From CAVRQM01 sp963822705 (lineage in GTDB: Bacteria; Pseudomonadota; Alphaproteobacteria; Acetobacterales; Acetobacteraceae), in assembly GCA_963822705.1 (NCBI GenBank), contig CAWGIX010000010.1, forward strand, positions 372,001 to 436,000: a stretch of DNA of 64,000 nucleotides, given 5' to 3'. Shown here piece after piece: positions 26,607-39,027 of the stretch (position 1 is the stretch's first letter; every line of letters begins with the position of its first letter). The notes under the pieces are model-generated. The model was not told the origin of the DNA. It did no database searches and saw only the letters and a list, made by a program, of their open reading frames with translations. A program made the translations under genes and the position numbers.

Positions 26607-29600
26607 ATGGCCACCATTTCGTGGAAGTCCGGGGTTAGCGGCGACTGGTCGACCGCCAGCGACTGGAGCACCGGCACTGTTCCCGGTCCGGGCGACGATG
26701 TAACCATATCCGTTGCGGGATCGTATACTGTATCGGTTACAACAGCGGAGGCGGCGGGCGCGCTAGACTCTGGCGGACAGAAGCGCCACACTGAGCATCG
26801 GGGCTGCATTACATCTGGGCTCGCTCACCGCCACGGCCGGGGTGCTGTCGCTGGGCAGCGGCGACGTGCTGACGGTGAGCGGCGCCGCGTCGTTTGGACT
26901 CCTTAACAACTATGGCGGCCAGATCGACGGCGCCGGCACCCTGGCCACCAAGGGCACCACCACGCTGGCCACCCAGACCAGCACCTACCCCGATCTGTAT
27001 CTCGGCCAGGGCGCCACCTGGGCCAATACCGGCACCGTGCTGGACGGCGGGCGCATCGACATCGGCGACAACGCCGGCCAGACCGCGACCATCACCAATG
27101 CCGCCGGGGCGGTGTTCGACCTGACCACCGACACCGCCGGCCTGATCGACTACTCCACCAGCACCGGCAGTTTCGCCAATGCCGGGCTGCTGGAAAAAAC
27201 CGGCGGCACCGGCGTCAGCGAAATCGACGCCACGGTCACCAACACCGGCACCATCGCCGTCACCTCGGGGACGCTGGAATTCGACGGCGGCGGCAGTTTC
27301 GGCGGCAAGATCACCGGCTCGGGGACCATCGCCTTCGGCTACGGCACGGCCACGCTAAGCACCGCCACCACCACCGCCGTGCTGGTGGACGGCGCCACCT
27401 TGGACCTGACCGCCCCCAGCCTGGGTGCGGTCAGCGAGACCAGCGGCACCCTGGCCGAATTCAGCCACACCACCGTGGCCAGCTTCGCGGATACGCGCGG
27501 CGACGTGGTGCTGGGCAGCGGCGACGTGCTGACGGTGAGCGGCGCCGCGTCGTTTGGACTCCTTAACAACTACGGCGGCCAGATCGACGGCGCCGGCACC
27601 CTGGCCACCAAGGGCACCACCACGCTGGCCACCCAGACCAGCACCTACCCCGATCTGTATCTCGGCCAGGGCGCCACCTGGGCCAATACCGGCACCGTGC
27701 TGGACGGCGGGCGCATCGACATCGGCGACAACGCCGGCCAGACCGCGACCATCACCAATGCCGCCGGGGCGGTGTTCGACCTGACCACCGACACCGCCGG
27801 CCTGATCGACTACTCCACCAGCACCGGCAGTTTCGCCAATGCCGGGCTGCTGGAAAAAACCGGCGGCACCGGCGTCAGCGAAATCGACGCCACGGTCACC
27901 AACACCGGCACCATCGCCGTCACCTCGGGGACACTGGAATTCGACGGCGGCGGCAGTTTCGGCGGCAAGATCACCGGCTCGGGGACCATCGCCTTCGGCT
28001 ACGGCACGGCCACGCTAAGCACCGCCACCACCACCGCCGTGCTGGTGGACGGCGCCACCTTGGACCTGACCGCCCCCAGCCTGGGTGCGGTCAGCGAGAC
28101 CAGCGGCACCCTGGCCGAATTGAGCCACACCACCGTGGCCAGCTTCGCGGATACGCGCGGCGACGTGGTGCTGGGCAGCGGCGACGTGCTGACGGTGAGC
28201 GGCGCCGCGTCGTTTGGACTCCTTAACAACTACGGCGGCCAGATCGACGGCGCCGGCACCCTGGCCACCAAGGGCACCACCACGCTGGCCACCCAGACCA
28301 GCACCTACCCCGATCTGTATCTCGGCCAGGGCGCCACCTGGGCCAATACCGGCACCGTGCTGGACGGCGGGCGCATCGACATCGGCGACAACGCCGGCCA
28401 GACCGCGACCATCACCAATGCCGCCGGGGCGGTGTTCGACCTGACCACCGACACCGCCGGCCTGATCGACTACTCCACCAGCACCGGCAGTTTCGCCAAT
28501 GCCGGCCTGCTGGAAAAAACCGGCGGCACCGGCGTCAGCGAAATCGACGCCACGGTCACCAACACCGGCACCATCGCCGTCACCTCGGGGACGCTGGAAT
28601 TCGACGGCGGCGGCAGTTTCGGCGGCAAGATCACCGGCTCGGGGACCATCGCCTTCGGCTACGGCACGGCCACGCTAAGCACCGCCACCACCACCGCCGT
28701 GCTGGTGGATGGCGCCACCTTGGACCTGACCGCCCCCAGCCTGGGTGCGGTCAGCGAGACCAGCGGCACCCTGGCCGAATTGAGCCACACCACCGTGGCC
28801 AGCTTCGCGGATACGCGCGGCGACGTGGTGCTGGGCAGCGGCGACGTGCTGACGGTGCGCGGCGCCGCGTCGTTTGGACTCCTTAACAACTACGGCGGCC
28901 AGATCGACGGCGCCGGCACCCTGGCCACCAAGGGCACCACCACGCTGGCCACCCAGACCAGCACCTACCCCGATCTGTATCTCGGCCAGGGCGCCACCTG
29001 GGCCAATACCGGCACCGTGCTGGACGGCGGGCGCATCGACATCGGCGACAACGCCGGCCAGACCGCGACCATCACCAATGCCGCCGGGGCGGTGTTCGAC
29101 CTGACCACCGACACCGCCGGCCTGATCGACTACTCCACCAGCACCGGCAGTTTCGCCAATGCCGGCCTGCTGGAAAAAACCGGCGGCACCGGCGTCAGCG
29201 AAATCGACGCCACGGTCACCAACACCGGCACCATCGCCGTCACCTCGGGGACGCTGTACGTGCCGTCCCTGACAAATCTCTCCGGCACGACGCTGACCGG
29301 CGGCAATTATCTGCTCACTTCCGGCGGCGTGCTGGAACTGGCCAACAACACCACAATCGTTACCGATGCCGCAAAGATCACCTTGAGCGGGGTCGGATCG
29401 ACCGTCCAGGCCTACAATACCACCACCCACGCACAGGTCGGTCTCGACGCCACGCTCACCACCATCGCCGCGGGCGGCGCGCTGAAGCTGCTGGCCGGCC
29501 GTGTGTTCGCCATCTCAGCCGGAACGTTCACCGATAATGGGCTGCTGCAGCTTGGCGGCGCTTCGGTCTTTCAGGGCGGCACCGTCGCGATCGGCGCCAA

Positions 29601-30944
29601 AGGAACGCTCAGCGGCGCCGGCACCGTGTCCAGCGCCGTCACGGACGCCGGGCGCATCGATGCAACAGGCGGCACGCTGTCGCTGACCGGGGCCGTCTCC
29701 GGCAAGGGCTACTATACGGCCAGCGCCAATGCCGTGCTCGACCTGTCGCAAGCAACGTTCACCGGCCTCAGCCACACGACATTGGTCCAGGGTAATTTCA
29801 CCGTTGATGCGGGCGGCAGCATCGCGCTGGCCAGCGGCGCCTCCATCGTCACCGACAAGGCCCGCATCACGCTGAACGGCGCCGACTCCAACTTTCAGAA
29901 CCTGGACGCCACGCTCGCCACCATCACCACCACAGGCACCCTGACGCTGGAAGGCGGGCGTGTGTTCAACGCGACCGGCAACGGGGGCACGCTGACTCTG
30001 GACGGCCTGCTGCAACTGAGCGGCGCCACGTTTTCCTCGACCCTGCTGTCGGTCGCCAACTCCGGCATCGTTTCGGGCGCGGGCAGCGTCGGCGGCGCGG
30101 TTGCCGACACCGGCGTTATTGTGCGCAACCGGCGGTACGCTGACCCTGACCGGCGCGGTCTCCGGTACCGGCACGCTGGAGGGGGCCTCCGGCGCCACCT
30201 GGCGGTCGAGGGCGGCGGCAGTTTTGCCGGTGCCATGGCCGGCGCCGGAACGATTTGCTCGGCGGAAGCGCGGTGCTGACCCTCACGCAAGGCGCCTCGC
30301 TGTCCGCGGCGAGGGTGGTCCAGCAGGGCAGTGTGGCCCTTGGCAGCGGCGTTGCGTCGGTTGCGCTCACCAACGCGGCCGGAAATACCTACGCGCTTTC
30401 AGGCGCCGCGCTGACGGGGGTCGCCGGTTCCAGCTTTACCAACGACGGCACCTTCACCTCCACCGGCTCCGCGGATGTCGGAGTGACGTTCATCAATCAA
30501 GGCAATGTCGGAAATCGAGTTCCGGTTCGCTGACGTTTTCGGGGGCCGTCACCGACAGCGGTACAGTCACGGCAGATGGCGCCTCGGTGACATTCGACCG
30601 GACGGTCGGGCGGGACCGGCACCATCGCCATTGACGGCGGCGGCTCGGCCAGCCTGCTGGCGGGCGCCGGCAACGGCGCAACGGTCGATTTCCTGGCCGG
30701 GACTCGGAACGCTCGACTTGGCCGCCCCGCTCAGTTTCGCGGCACGGTTGCCGGTTTTGCCGCAGGCGACACGATCGATCTGCTCAGCACGCCGGAGACC
30801 AAATACACGTTCGGCGGCGGTGTGCTGACCGTATCCAACGGCAGCACCACCGAGGCCAAAATTGCGTTTTCAGGGAGCTACACGAAATCCAGTTTCCACC
30901 TGGCCTCCGATGGCCACGGGGACACGCTCATCACCCACACCTGA
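26607..30944 (+). CDS. Giant secreted beta-strand repeat protein (adhesin-like), frameshifted ends
   Basis: A protein of about 1,445 residues when frames are joined, rich in Gly, Thr, Ser and Ala. It is built of short beta-strand units like autotransporter-type or S-layer-like passenger domains. It starts MATISWKSGVSGDW after a GGGGAAG site. The large central frame runs 26842-30279 and includes four 220-residue units encoded by near-identical 660-bp DNA repeats. Segments such as GAGTLSGAGTVSSAV resemble filamentous adhesin repeats. The end (TVAGFAAGDTIDLLSTPE, then SFHLASDGHGDTLITHT) resembles the C-terminus of large alphaproteobacterial secreted proteins exported by type I systems. No signal peptide or secretion genes are adjacent. 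Frame breaks occur near 26763, 30122, 30200, 30252, 30520, 30610 and 30700. Adhesion or biofilm matrix is the likely role, by inference. Confidence 0.78.
26851..29256 (+). repeat. Four tandem 660-bp direct repeats (last partial, 426 bp)
   Basis: Exact-period copies begin at 26851, 27511, 28171 and 28831, each starting CTGGGCAGCGGCGACGTGCT. The fourth is identical in register up to 29256 and then diverges. Copies differ at only a handful of bases (for example TAT/TAC in the LLNNYGG codons, GAATTC/GAATTG, AGC/CGC). The unit is 220 codons, so gain or loss of copies keeps the reading frame. Such near-identity indicates recent duplication or ongoing gene conversion. Confidence 0.97.
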
Positions 30945-31051
30945 GAGGGATCAGACCAGGGCACGCGAAATCTGACGCAACGCAAGTCCGTCAAGCGGGA
31001 ATTTCCGGGCGTCGGTGTCGGGAAGAAAATCCTTGACCCGGCCCACTACCC

Positions 31052-31753
31052 ATGTTAGTACTTCTGACATGCCGTATGTCGGTCAGCCCCCACCCCTGCC
31101 CGCCGGATGCCAGCCTGGCCGACCGTTTCACCCGGTTCACCCACGAAGTGGGGCGGGCGCTCGGGATGCGCTACGATGTGGACCGGATGTCCGGGGTGCA
31201 TGTCATCACCTCGCAGCTGCTGTTCCTGGTTGGGACCCGGCTGCAAAACCTGAGGCTCAGGTTCATCGCTCTGCTCGCCCGCGCCCAGGCGGGTCCGCTG
31301 CCGCCGCCGCGGCCGCCTCGGGTCCGGGAAAGGAAAGCCCGAAAGCGGCAGCATCCGTTTCCCGAGCCGTTCGGCTGGCTGCTAAAGCTGGGGGCGTGGC
31401 GGGTGGCGCCCTACAAGCAGGACCTGGAGGCCTTCCTGGCCGCTCCCGGGATGCAGGAGCTGCTCCGCAACGCCCCGCAGGCGGGACGAATACTCCGGCC
31501 GCTGTGCCGGATGCTGGCGCTGACCCCCGACCCGGCCATCCTGCCCCCGCCGCCCCGGCCGCGCCCCGGTCAAGCCGGCTCGCTCGCCGCACCGGACCCC
31601 GCCGCACCGGTCCCCGAAAAGCCGATGCGAAAACGTCCGCTCCGCACCGAGGCGCGCACGCGAAAGCCGAAGTGGACCTACCCCGGCACGGAGTGGAGGA
31701 AGTGGGGCGGTTTCTGGTTCCCCGAGCCGATCCGAAAACCCACCCCTTCCTGA
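31052..31753 (+). CDS. Hypothetical protein, Acetobacteraceae-type Pro/Arg-rich family
   Basis: A basic protein of 233 residues that I cannot assign a function. The N-terminal part (ASLADRFTRFTHEVGRALG) looks helical and is followed by a hydrophobic stretch (ITSQLLFLVGTRL). The middle holds the block APGMQELLRNAPQAGRILRPLCRML. The rest is Pro- and Arg-rich and probably disordered. I remember similar hypothetical proteins, often in several copies, from Acetobacteraceae genomes; this is recollection, not a search. ATG 31052 is the longest start, and ATG 31076 (MSVSPHPC) is an equally plausible one. It stands alone between the repeat protein and the convergent amidohydrolase gene. Confidence 0.65.
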   Translation: MLVLLTCRMSVSPHPCPPDASLADRFTRFTHEVGRALGMRYDVDRMSGVHVITSQLLFLVGTRLQNLRLRFIALLARAQAGPLPPPRPPRVRERKARKRQHPFPEPFGWLLKLGAWRVAPYKQDLEAFLAAPGMQELLRNAPQAGRILRPLCRMLALTPDPAILPPPPRPRPGQAGSLAAPDPAAPVPEKPMRKRPLRTEARTRKPKWTYPGTEWRKWGGFWFPEPIRKPTPS

Positions 31754-31827
31754 GCCTGCCTCCGCACGTCCATATCGTTTCGAATTCGATACATATTCCC
31801 GCGGCAGTCGCGAACGGGAATCGCGGC

Positions 31828-32589
31828 TCAGGCGGCCGTGAGCGCGGCGGGCAGCAAGCGGGCCAGACGCTCCGCCCACGCCGCCTGTCCCTACTCGGTC
31901 CGCGATCAGGTCCTGGCGGATTTCGATGGCGGTATGCACGAGCCCACGGCCGATGCCGTGGACCGGCACGGCATAGTCGGTCTCGTCGGTCACCGCGTAC
32001 GGTTCGTTGTCTCCCACCACCAGCGCGGGGTCGCGCCGCAGCTCGGCCAGCAGCGCGTGCGCCAGCCGCGTGTCGCTGCCGTACAGCGGCGAGACATGCA
32101 CTTTTCGCGTCTGCCCCAGATAGACCGGGGTGAAAGCTGTGCATGGACACCAGCACCGTCCGCCGCCCGGCCGCCGCGCGCGCATCCAGTTCCGCCTCGA
32201 TGCGCGCATGATACGGAGCGAAAATCTCCTGCTGCCGCGCCTCTCGCTCCGTTGCCGATACATCGGCGTTGCCGGGAATTCTGGTGTCCTCGCTCATCGC
32301 CGGGATGGAGCTGGCCACGCCGGGCGGACGGTTGCAGTCGATCACCAGGCGGGAGTAGCGTTGCAGGATGGCGGTTGCGTCCAGCGCCGCGGACAGGCGC
32401 TCGGTAACGCCGGCAATGCCGATGTCCCAGGCGATGTGCCGCCGCAAATCCGCCTCGCCCAGCCCCAGCGTCCCGAGTTTTTGCGGAATGGCGCGACCGG
32501 CATGGTCGGCCAGGAACAAGAAATCGGATTCCCGTGCGGGCACAGCACCCGCACCGGCGCCGGTTCGTCGGATCCAGCAATGCGGTCAT
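31828..32589 (-). pseudogene. N-formylglutamate amidohydrolase family, frameshifted
   Basis: Members hydrolyse N-formyl-L-glutamate (last step of one histidine degradation route) or related compounds. Fragments in three frames assemble into one product of about 253 residues: MTALLDP, then FLFLADHAGRAIPQKLGTLGL and RHIAWDIGIAGV, then YSRLVIDCNRPPG and MHSF, then TPVYLGQTRKVHVSPLYG, and DNEPYAV, ending AERLARLLPAALTAA. DHAG, the CNRPP motif and MHSF are family signatures. Breaks are near 32567, 32538, 32133 and 31900. No hut genes are nearby. The start lies 9 bp after the FUSC gene end, so it was probably co-transcribed with it. Whether the damage is real or a sequencing artefact is open. Confidence 0.78.
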
Positions 32590-32598
32590 GGCGCGACG

Positions 32599-34720
32599 CT
32601 ATCGACCGCTCTCTGCCGGCGCCAGCGACGCATGCTCTCCGAGCCGTGCCGCGGCTCCAGCCAAAACTTCGAGCTGGCCGGCAATGCGCGCCAGCGACGT
32701 CCGCATCCGGATCGGCTTTGGGCGAGCTCCGGCGCCGGCGGCAGCGTGGCCGAACCGCATCCGGCCGCGATCGTCGTCGCGGACCTGATCCACTCCGCCC
32801 ATGCCGCCATGCCGCTGCGTCGCGCGCGGGATAGCGCGGTGGCGGCGACATGCAGCACATCGACAGCCGCCCGGCCATGCGGCGCAGCGCCGCAGTCGAC
32901 GGTCAGCGCCGCCTCCATCCGTGCGGCGGTGCCGGGCGCGGCTCCAGCAGGGCGCGCTGCAGGCTGGCCTCCAGCGCATTGCTGGCCAGGCCCGCGGCGC
33001 GGCGTGCCTGCGTCACCGCATCCGGCGAAGCCTCGCCCAGAATCGCCTTGATCTCGGTCGCCGCGTAGTTGCCGTGGGCGAGAATGGCCTGCCGCAGTTC
33101 TCCCGTCAGCCGCGCCGGTTCCCAGACCGGCCAGAGCACCCAGGCCGCCGCCAGCGCCACCGCGCCGCCGGCCACGGTGAACGCGGCTCGCAGCAGCGCC
33201 ACGGTGATTTCGCCGGTGCCCGGGATTACCCAGCTCGATCAGCAGCACGATCACCGGCGTCAGGCAGGCCATGAACAGGCCGAAACTCACCCCCCGGACC
33301 GCGAGCGCCAGGACGATGAGGGGGAACAGCGCCACGGACATCGCCAACGGCGTGGTGGCGACGGCGGCGATCCCGGCCGCCGCGATGCCGCCCAGCGACC
33401 GTGCCCAACACCCGCTCGACGGCACGGGTAAAGGTGAGCGCGAAATAGGGCTGGATCGTCAGCACGAGGGTGATGGTGAACCAGTACTCGTACCGGCGCG
33501 GCCAGTACCAAGGCCGCGGCGATCGCCAGTCCGGCCAACACGGCGGCGCGCAGCGCGTGGCGCAGCACCGCCGAGCCCGGACGGAGATTGGCGCGCGCGA
33601 TCACCCACCATTTCACTCTCGGCGCTGCCGGAGGCGACCGGCAGGTTGGCGCTGGGGTCGGACAGGCGTGCGGAGATGCGCAGCCGGTCCACGATTACCG
33701 AGCCAGCCGCGCCAGCGCGTCCGGCTCGCCTCCGGCGGCCGGGCCACTGCGCCGATCGCCGCGATGGCGCGGTCGAGGCCCGGCCGGCTCGCCACCCGGT
33801 CCGCCTCGATGGCGCGCGCCTGCAGCGACAGCATCGGCCCCAGCAGGCGCAGCACCCGCACGGCCCGCGCCGCGCGGGCGGGATCGCGAATTGTCCTGCA
33901 GCAGGTCGGACAGCGCGATCAAGGCGCCGAAAAGCTGGTCCGCGGCCTCCAGCCGCACCCAGCCTTGGGAGGCTCGGCCGCCCGAGGCGCCGCGGGTGCG
34001 CACCGTATCCAGGATGATGCCGCGCGCCCGCTCGATCGCCTCGCGCACGCGGCGCCGGTGCAGCCTCGCGTGGCGGTCCCAGGACTGCGCGTCGGAAACG
34101 CCCGTCGCCAATAGCTCGCGAGAGGTCGGCCACGAGGTCGGCCAGGGCGCGGAACACGTCGGCGACAGCCCGGCGCGCCGGCTGATAGGGGCGCAGGCGC
34201 CAGATCACCAAGGTCAGCAGAATCGCCCAGGCATTGCCGAGCAGAAACATGCCGCCCACGATCGCCGCCGTGCGCAAATCCTGCGGTGCGCGGACAGCCA
34301 GCACCAGCACGACGGTGAGCAGGTTTCCCACCTGCATCGCCGACTGGCCGTAGATGCGGGCAAAGCTCATGAAGAAGACCGTCGCGGCGGCGCAGAGTGC
34401 GACCAGCCACGCCGGCCCGTTGCGCAACACGGAAAAACCCGTCGTTACGACTGCACCGATCAGCCCGAAGGCGATCAGCGCCGGCAGCCGGCGGCGGACC
34501 GGCCCGCCGGCGTCGCAAAGGCAGGTGAAATAGGCGGCCAGCGCCGATTCCATCAGGCCCGGGGGCGCGCACCCATTCGCCCAACGCCACGATGGCGGCC
34601 AGCGCCAGCGCCGGCGCGCACGCCCTCGGCCAGACTTACCGCGCGCAGGTTGACGGTCAGTAGCGGCGGCAGGCCCTTGCTGGCGGGCGGCGTGCGCGCC
34701 CCGCCGACCCGGCGCGACAA
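32599..34720 (-). pseudogene. FUSC-family inner-membrane protein, heavily frameshifted
   Basis: Fragments in all three frames line up as one fusaric-acid-resistance-like (FUSC/AaeB/YccC) protein of about 700 residues. The N-terminal half has LLTVNLRAVSLAEGVRA, then AYFTCLCDAGGPVRRRLPALIAFGLIG and further helices (AWLVALCAAATVFFMSFARIYGQ). A cytoplasmic segment follows, then a second membrane half with MKWWVIARANLRPGS, MLTIQPYFALTFTRAVERVLG and SVALFPLIVLALAVRG. Such proteins are implicated in export of aromatic acids. The most likely start is TTG 34720, 6 bp after the aconitase stop; the end is TAG 32599 in the frame ending LAPAESGR. At least seven frame changes are needed. Confidence 0.72.
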
Positions 34721-34725
34721 AAAAC

Positions 34726-37421
<2,696 letters not shown>

Positions 37422-37502
37422 CGGGACCATCCTTGTGTGCAAATGCGAACAGCGCGGGATTAGACCAGCCCCGTCCAAGGGTAAACCGCTACGGAGGACA
37501 CG

Positions 37503-37565
37503 ATGTCGGCGCGCCTGGAGCTGCCGAAACAGGCGAGGATGACCGCCGACGAGTTCCTGCAGTGA
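37503..37565 (+). pseudogene. N-terminal remnant of a Uma2-family (DUF820) gene
   Basis: A 20-codon reading frame, MSARLELPKQARMTADEFLQ then TGA. It looks like the beginning of a Uma2-family (PD-(D/E)XK-fold, DUF820) protein, which typically starts with Ala/Pro residues followed by RMT.DEFL and continues for about 180 residues. Nothing of the rest is visible downstream, where ccmA begins within 32 bp. It is probably the scar of a deletion. The assignment rests on a short motif and on memory of the family. Confidence 0.4.
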
Positions 37566-37596
37566 GCGACCTGTTCCCGCCGGCCGAGTAGCGCCG

Positions 37597-38181
37597 GTGT
37601 TGCAGGCGGAGGGATTGGCCGCCTTCCGCGGCGAGCGGCTGGTGCTGAGCGAGGTGTCGTTTGTTGTGCCGCAGGGAGGCGCGCTGCTGCTGACCGGCCC
37701 GAACGGCGCCGGCAAGAGCACGCTGCTGCGTCTGCTGGCCGGACTGCTGGCGCCCGCATCGGGGCGGTTGCTGTGGGACGGCCAGGATGTGCTCGCCGAT
37801 CGCGTATCACATGGCGCCCGGGTGGGTTTTTTGGGCCATCAGGATGCGGTGAAGCCGGGTCTGACCGCGGCGGAAAACCTGCGTTTGTGGGGCGAAACAC
37901 CGGCGGTCGCGGCGGCGTTGGACGATGCCGGGCTGACCGAGCTGTCCGACCTGCCGGTTCGGATGTTCTCCGCCGGCCAGCGGCGGCGTTTGGCGCTCGC
38001 GCGCGTCTGGCTGGTAGGTGCTCCGCTCTGGCTGCTGGACGAGCCGACACTCGGTCTGGATGCCGCCGCGGTGTCGCGGTGCGGCGGGCAGTTCGCGCGC
38101 CACCGCGGCAGCGGCGGGATCGTGGTGGCGGCCACGCATCTCGACCTGCCGCTGCCGGACGCGGCGATTTTGGCGCTGTGA
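37597..38181 (+). CDS. ccmA: Haem exporter ATP-binding protein CcmA
   Basis: CcmA is the ATPase of the CcmABCD complex that prepares haem for periplasmic cytochrome c maturation. The 194-residue length is typical of this short ABC family. Walker A is TGPNGAGKSTLLRLLAGLL, the signature is FSAGQRRRLALARV, and Walker B is LWLLDEPTLGLD. The end, VVAATHLDLPLPDAA, is characteristic of CcmA. The start is GTG 37597 or TTG 37600. The stop overlaps the ccmB start (GTGA). It is divergent from acnA. Confidence 0.92.
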   Translation: MLQAEGLAAFRGERLVLSEVSFVVPQGGALLLTGPNGAGKSTLLRLLAGLLAPASGRLLWDGQDVLADRVSHGARVGFLGHQDAVKPGLTAAENLRLWGETPAVAAALDDAGLTELSDLPVRMFSAGQRRRLALARVWLVGAPLWLLDEPTLGLDAAAVSRCGGQFARHRGSGGIVVAATHLDLPLPDAAILAL

Positions 38182-38843
38182 GATTTCTGTTTCGGCTGCT
38201 GGAGCGCGAACTGCTGCTGTCGCTGCGGCACGGTGCGGACACGTTGGCCGCCGTGCTGTTTTTTGCCCTCGCCGCCGCGCTGTTCCCACTGGCCATCACC
38301 CCGGACCCACAGGTGCTGGGGTCGATAGCGCCAGGTGTGGTCTGGGTCTGCGCGCTGCTGGCGGCACTGCTGCCGCTCGACCGCTTGTTCGGTGCGGACG
38401 CGGAGGACGGCGTGCTGGATCAGCTGCTGCTCAGCGGCCGGCCGGCGTCCCTGCTGGCGGGGGTGAAAGCGCTGGCGCATTGGCTGACTACCGGCCTGCC
38501 CTTGCTGATCGCCGCGGCGCCGGTCGCGATCATGCTGCGCATGCCGGTCGATGCCCTGCCTGCGCTGCTTTTCGGTCTGTTGCTCGGCACGCTGGTGTTG
38601 TCGCTGCTGGGCACGCTCGGCGCAGCAATGGTGCTGGGCGCCCGGCGCGGCGGCGTGCTGCTGCCGTTGCTGGTGCTGCCGCTCGCCGTTCCGGTGCTGA
38701 TTTTCGGGGCTGCAGCTCCGGCGGCGGTGGCGGCAGGGCAGTCGGCGCGGCCGCACCTGCTGTTTTTGGCCGCCCTGTTGTGCGCCGCCCTGCCGCTCTG
38801 CCCGCTCGCCGCCGGGGCTGCGCTGCGTGCCGGCGTGGAGTAG
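38178..38843 (+). CDS. ccmB: Haem exporter permease CcmB
   Basis: An integral membrane partner of CcmA, 221 residues with about six hydrophobic helices. The family opening FLFRLLERELLLSLRHGADTLAAVLFF, the segment FPLAITPDPQVLGSIAPGVVWVCALLA, and DQLLLSGRP are all typical of CcmB. The frame is open upstream, but GTG 38178 overlaps the ccmA stop and matches family starts. ccmC, ccmD and ccmE do not follow: the next gene is an unrelated secreted protein after 184 bp. The remaining cytochrome c maturation genes must be elsewhere. Confidence 0.92.
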   Translation: MRFLFRLLERELLLSLRHGADTLAAVLFFALAAALFPLAITPDPQVLGSIAPGVVWVCALLAALLPLDRLFGADAEDGVLDQLLLSGRPASLLAGVKALAHWLTTGLPLLIAAAPVAIMLRMPVDALPALLFGLLLGTLVLSLLGTLGAAMVLGARRGGVLLPLLVLPLAVPVLIFGAAAPAAVAAGQSARPHLLFLAALLCAALPLCPLAAGAALRAGVE

Positions 38844-39027
38844 ATCGCCTCCGTCGGCGGGAGACAAACGGTGTCGCCCGTCAGCCAGCCCAATTCATCA
38901 CTTCTTTACGATTGGCTCACGCGCGCATTGCGTGACGGCAAGGTTCATCGTAGTCTGCATACAGTCCCAACGCCATCCGAATAAATATTGTTTTGGCTTG
39001 GGCAAATGTCCAAGAAAGGTATCCGTA

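Noticed and set aside
27339..27569. Repeated 76-codon minus-strand frames inside the 660-bp repeats
   Set aside because: They recur only because the repeat recurs; codon content is antisense to the real gene.
26851..29256. Repeat array considered as a CRISPR or satellite array
   Set aside because: The 660-bp units are contiguous, fully coding and in frame; there are no spacers.
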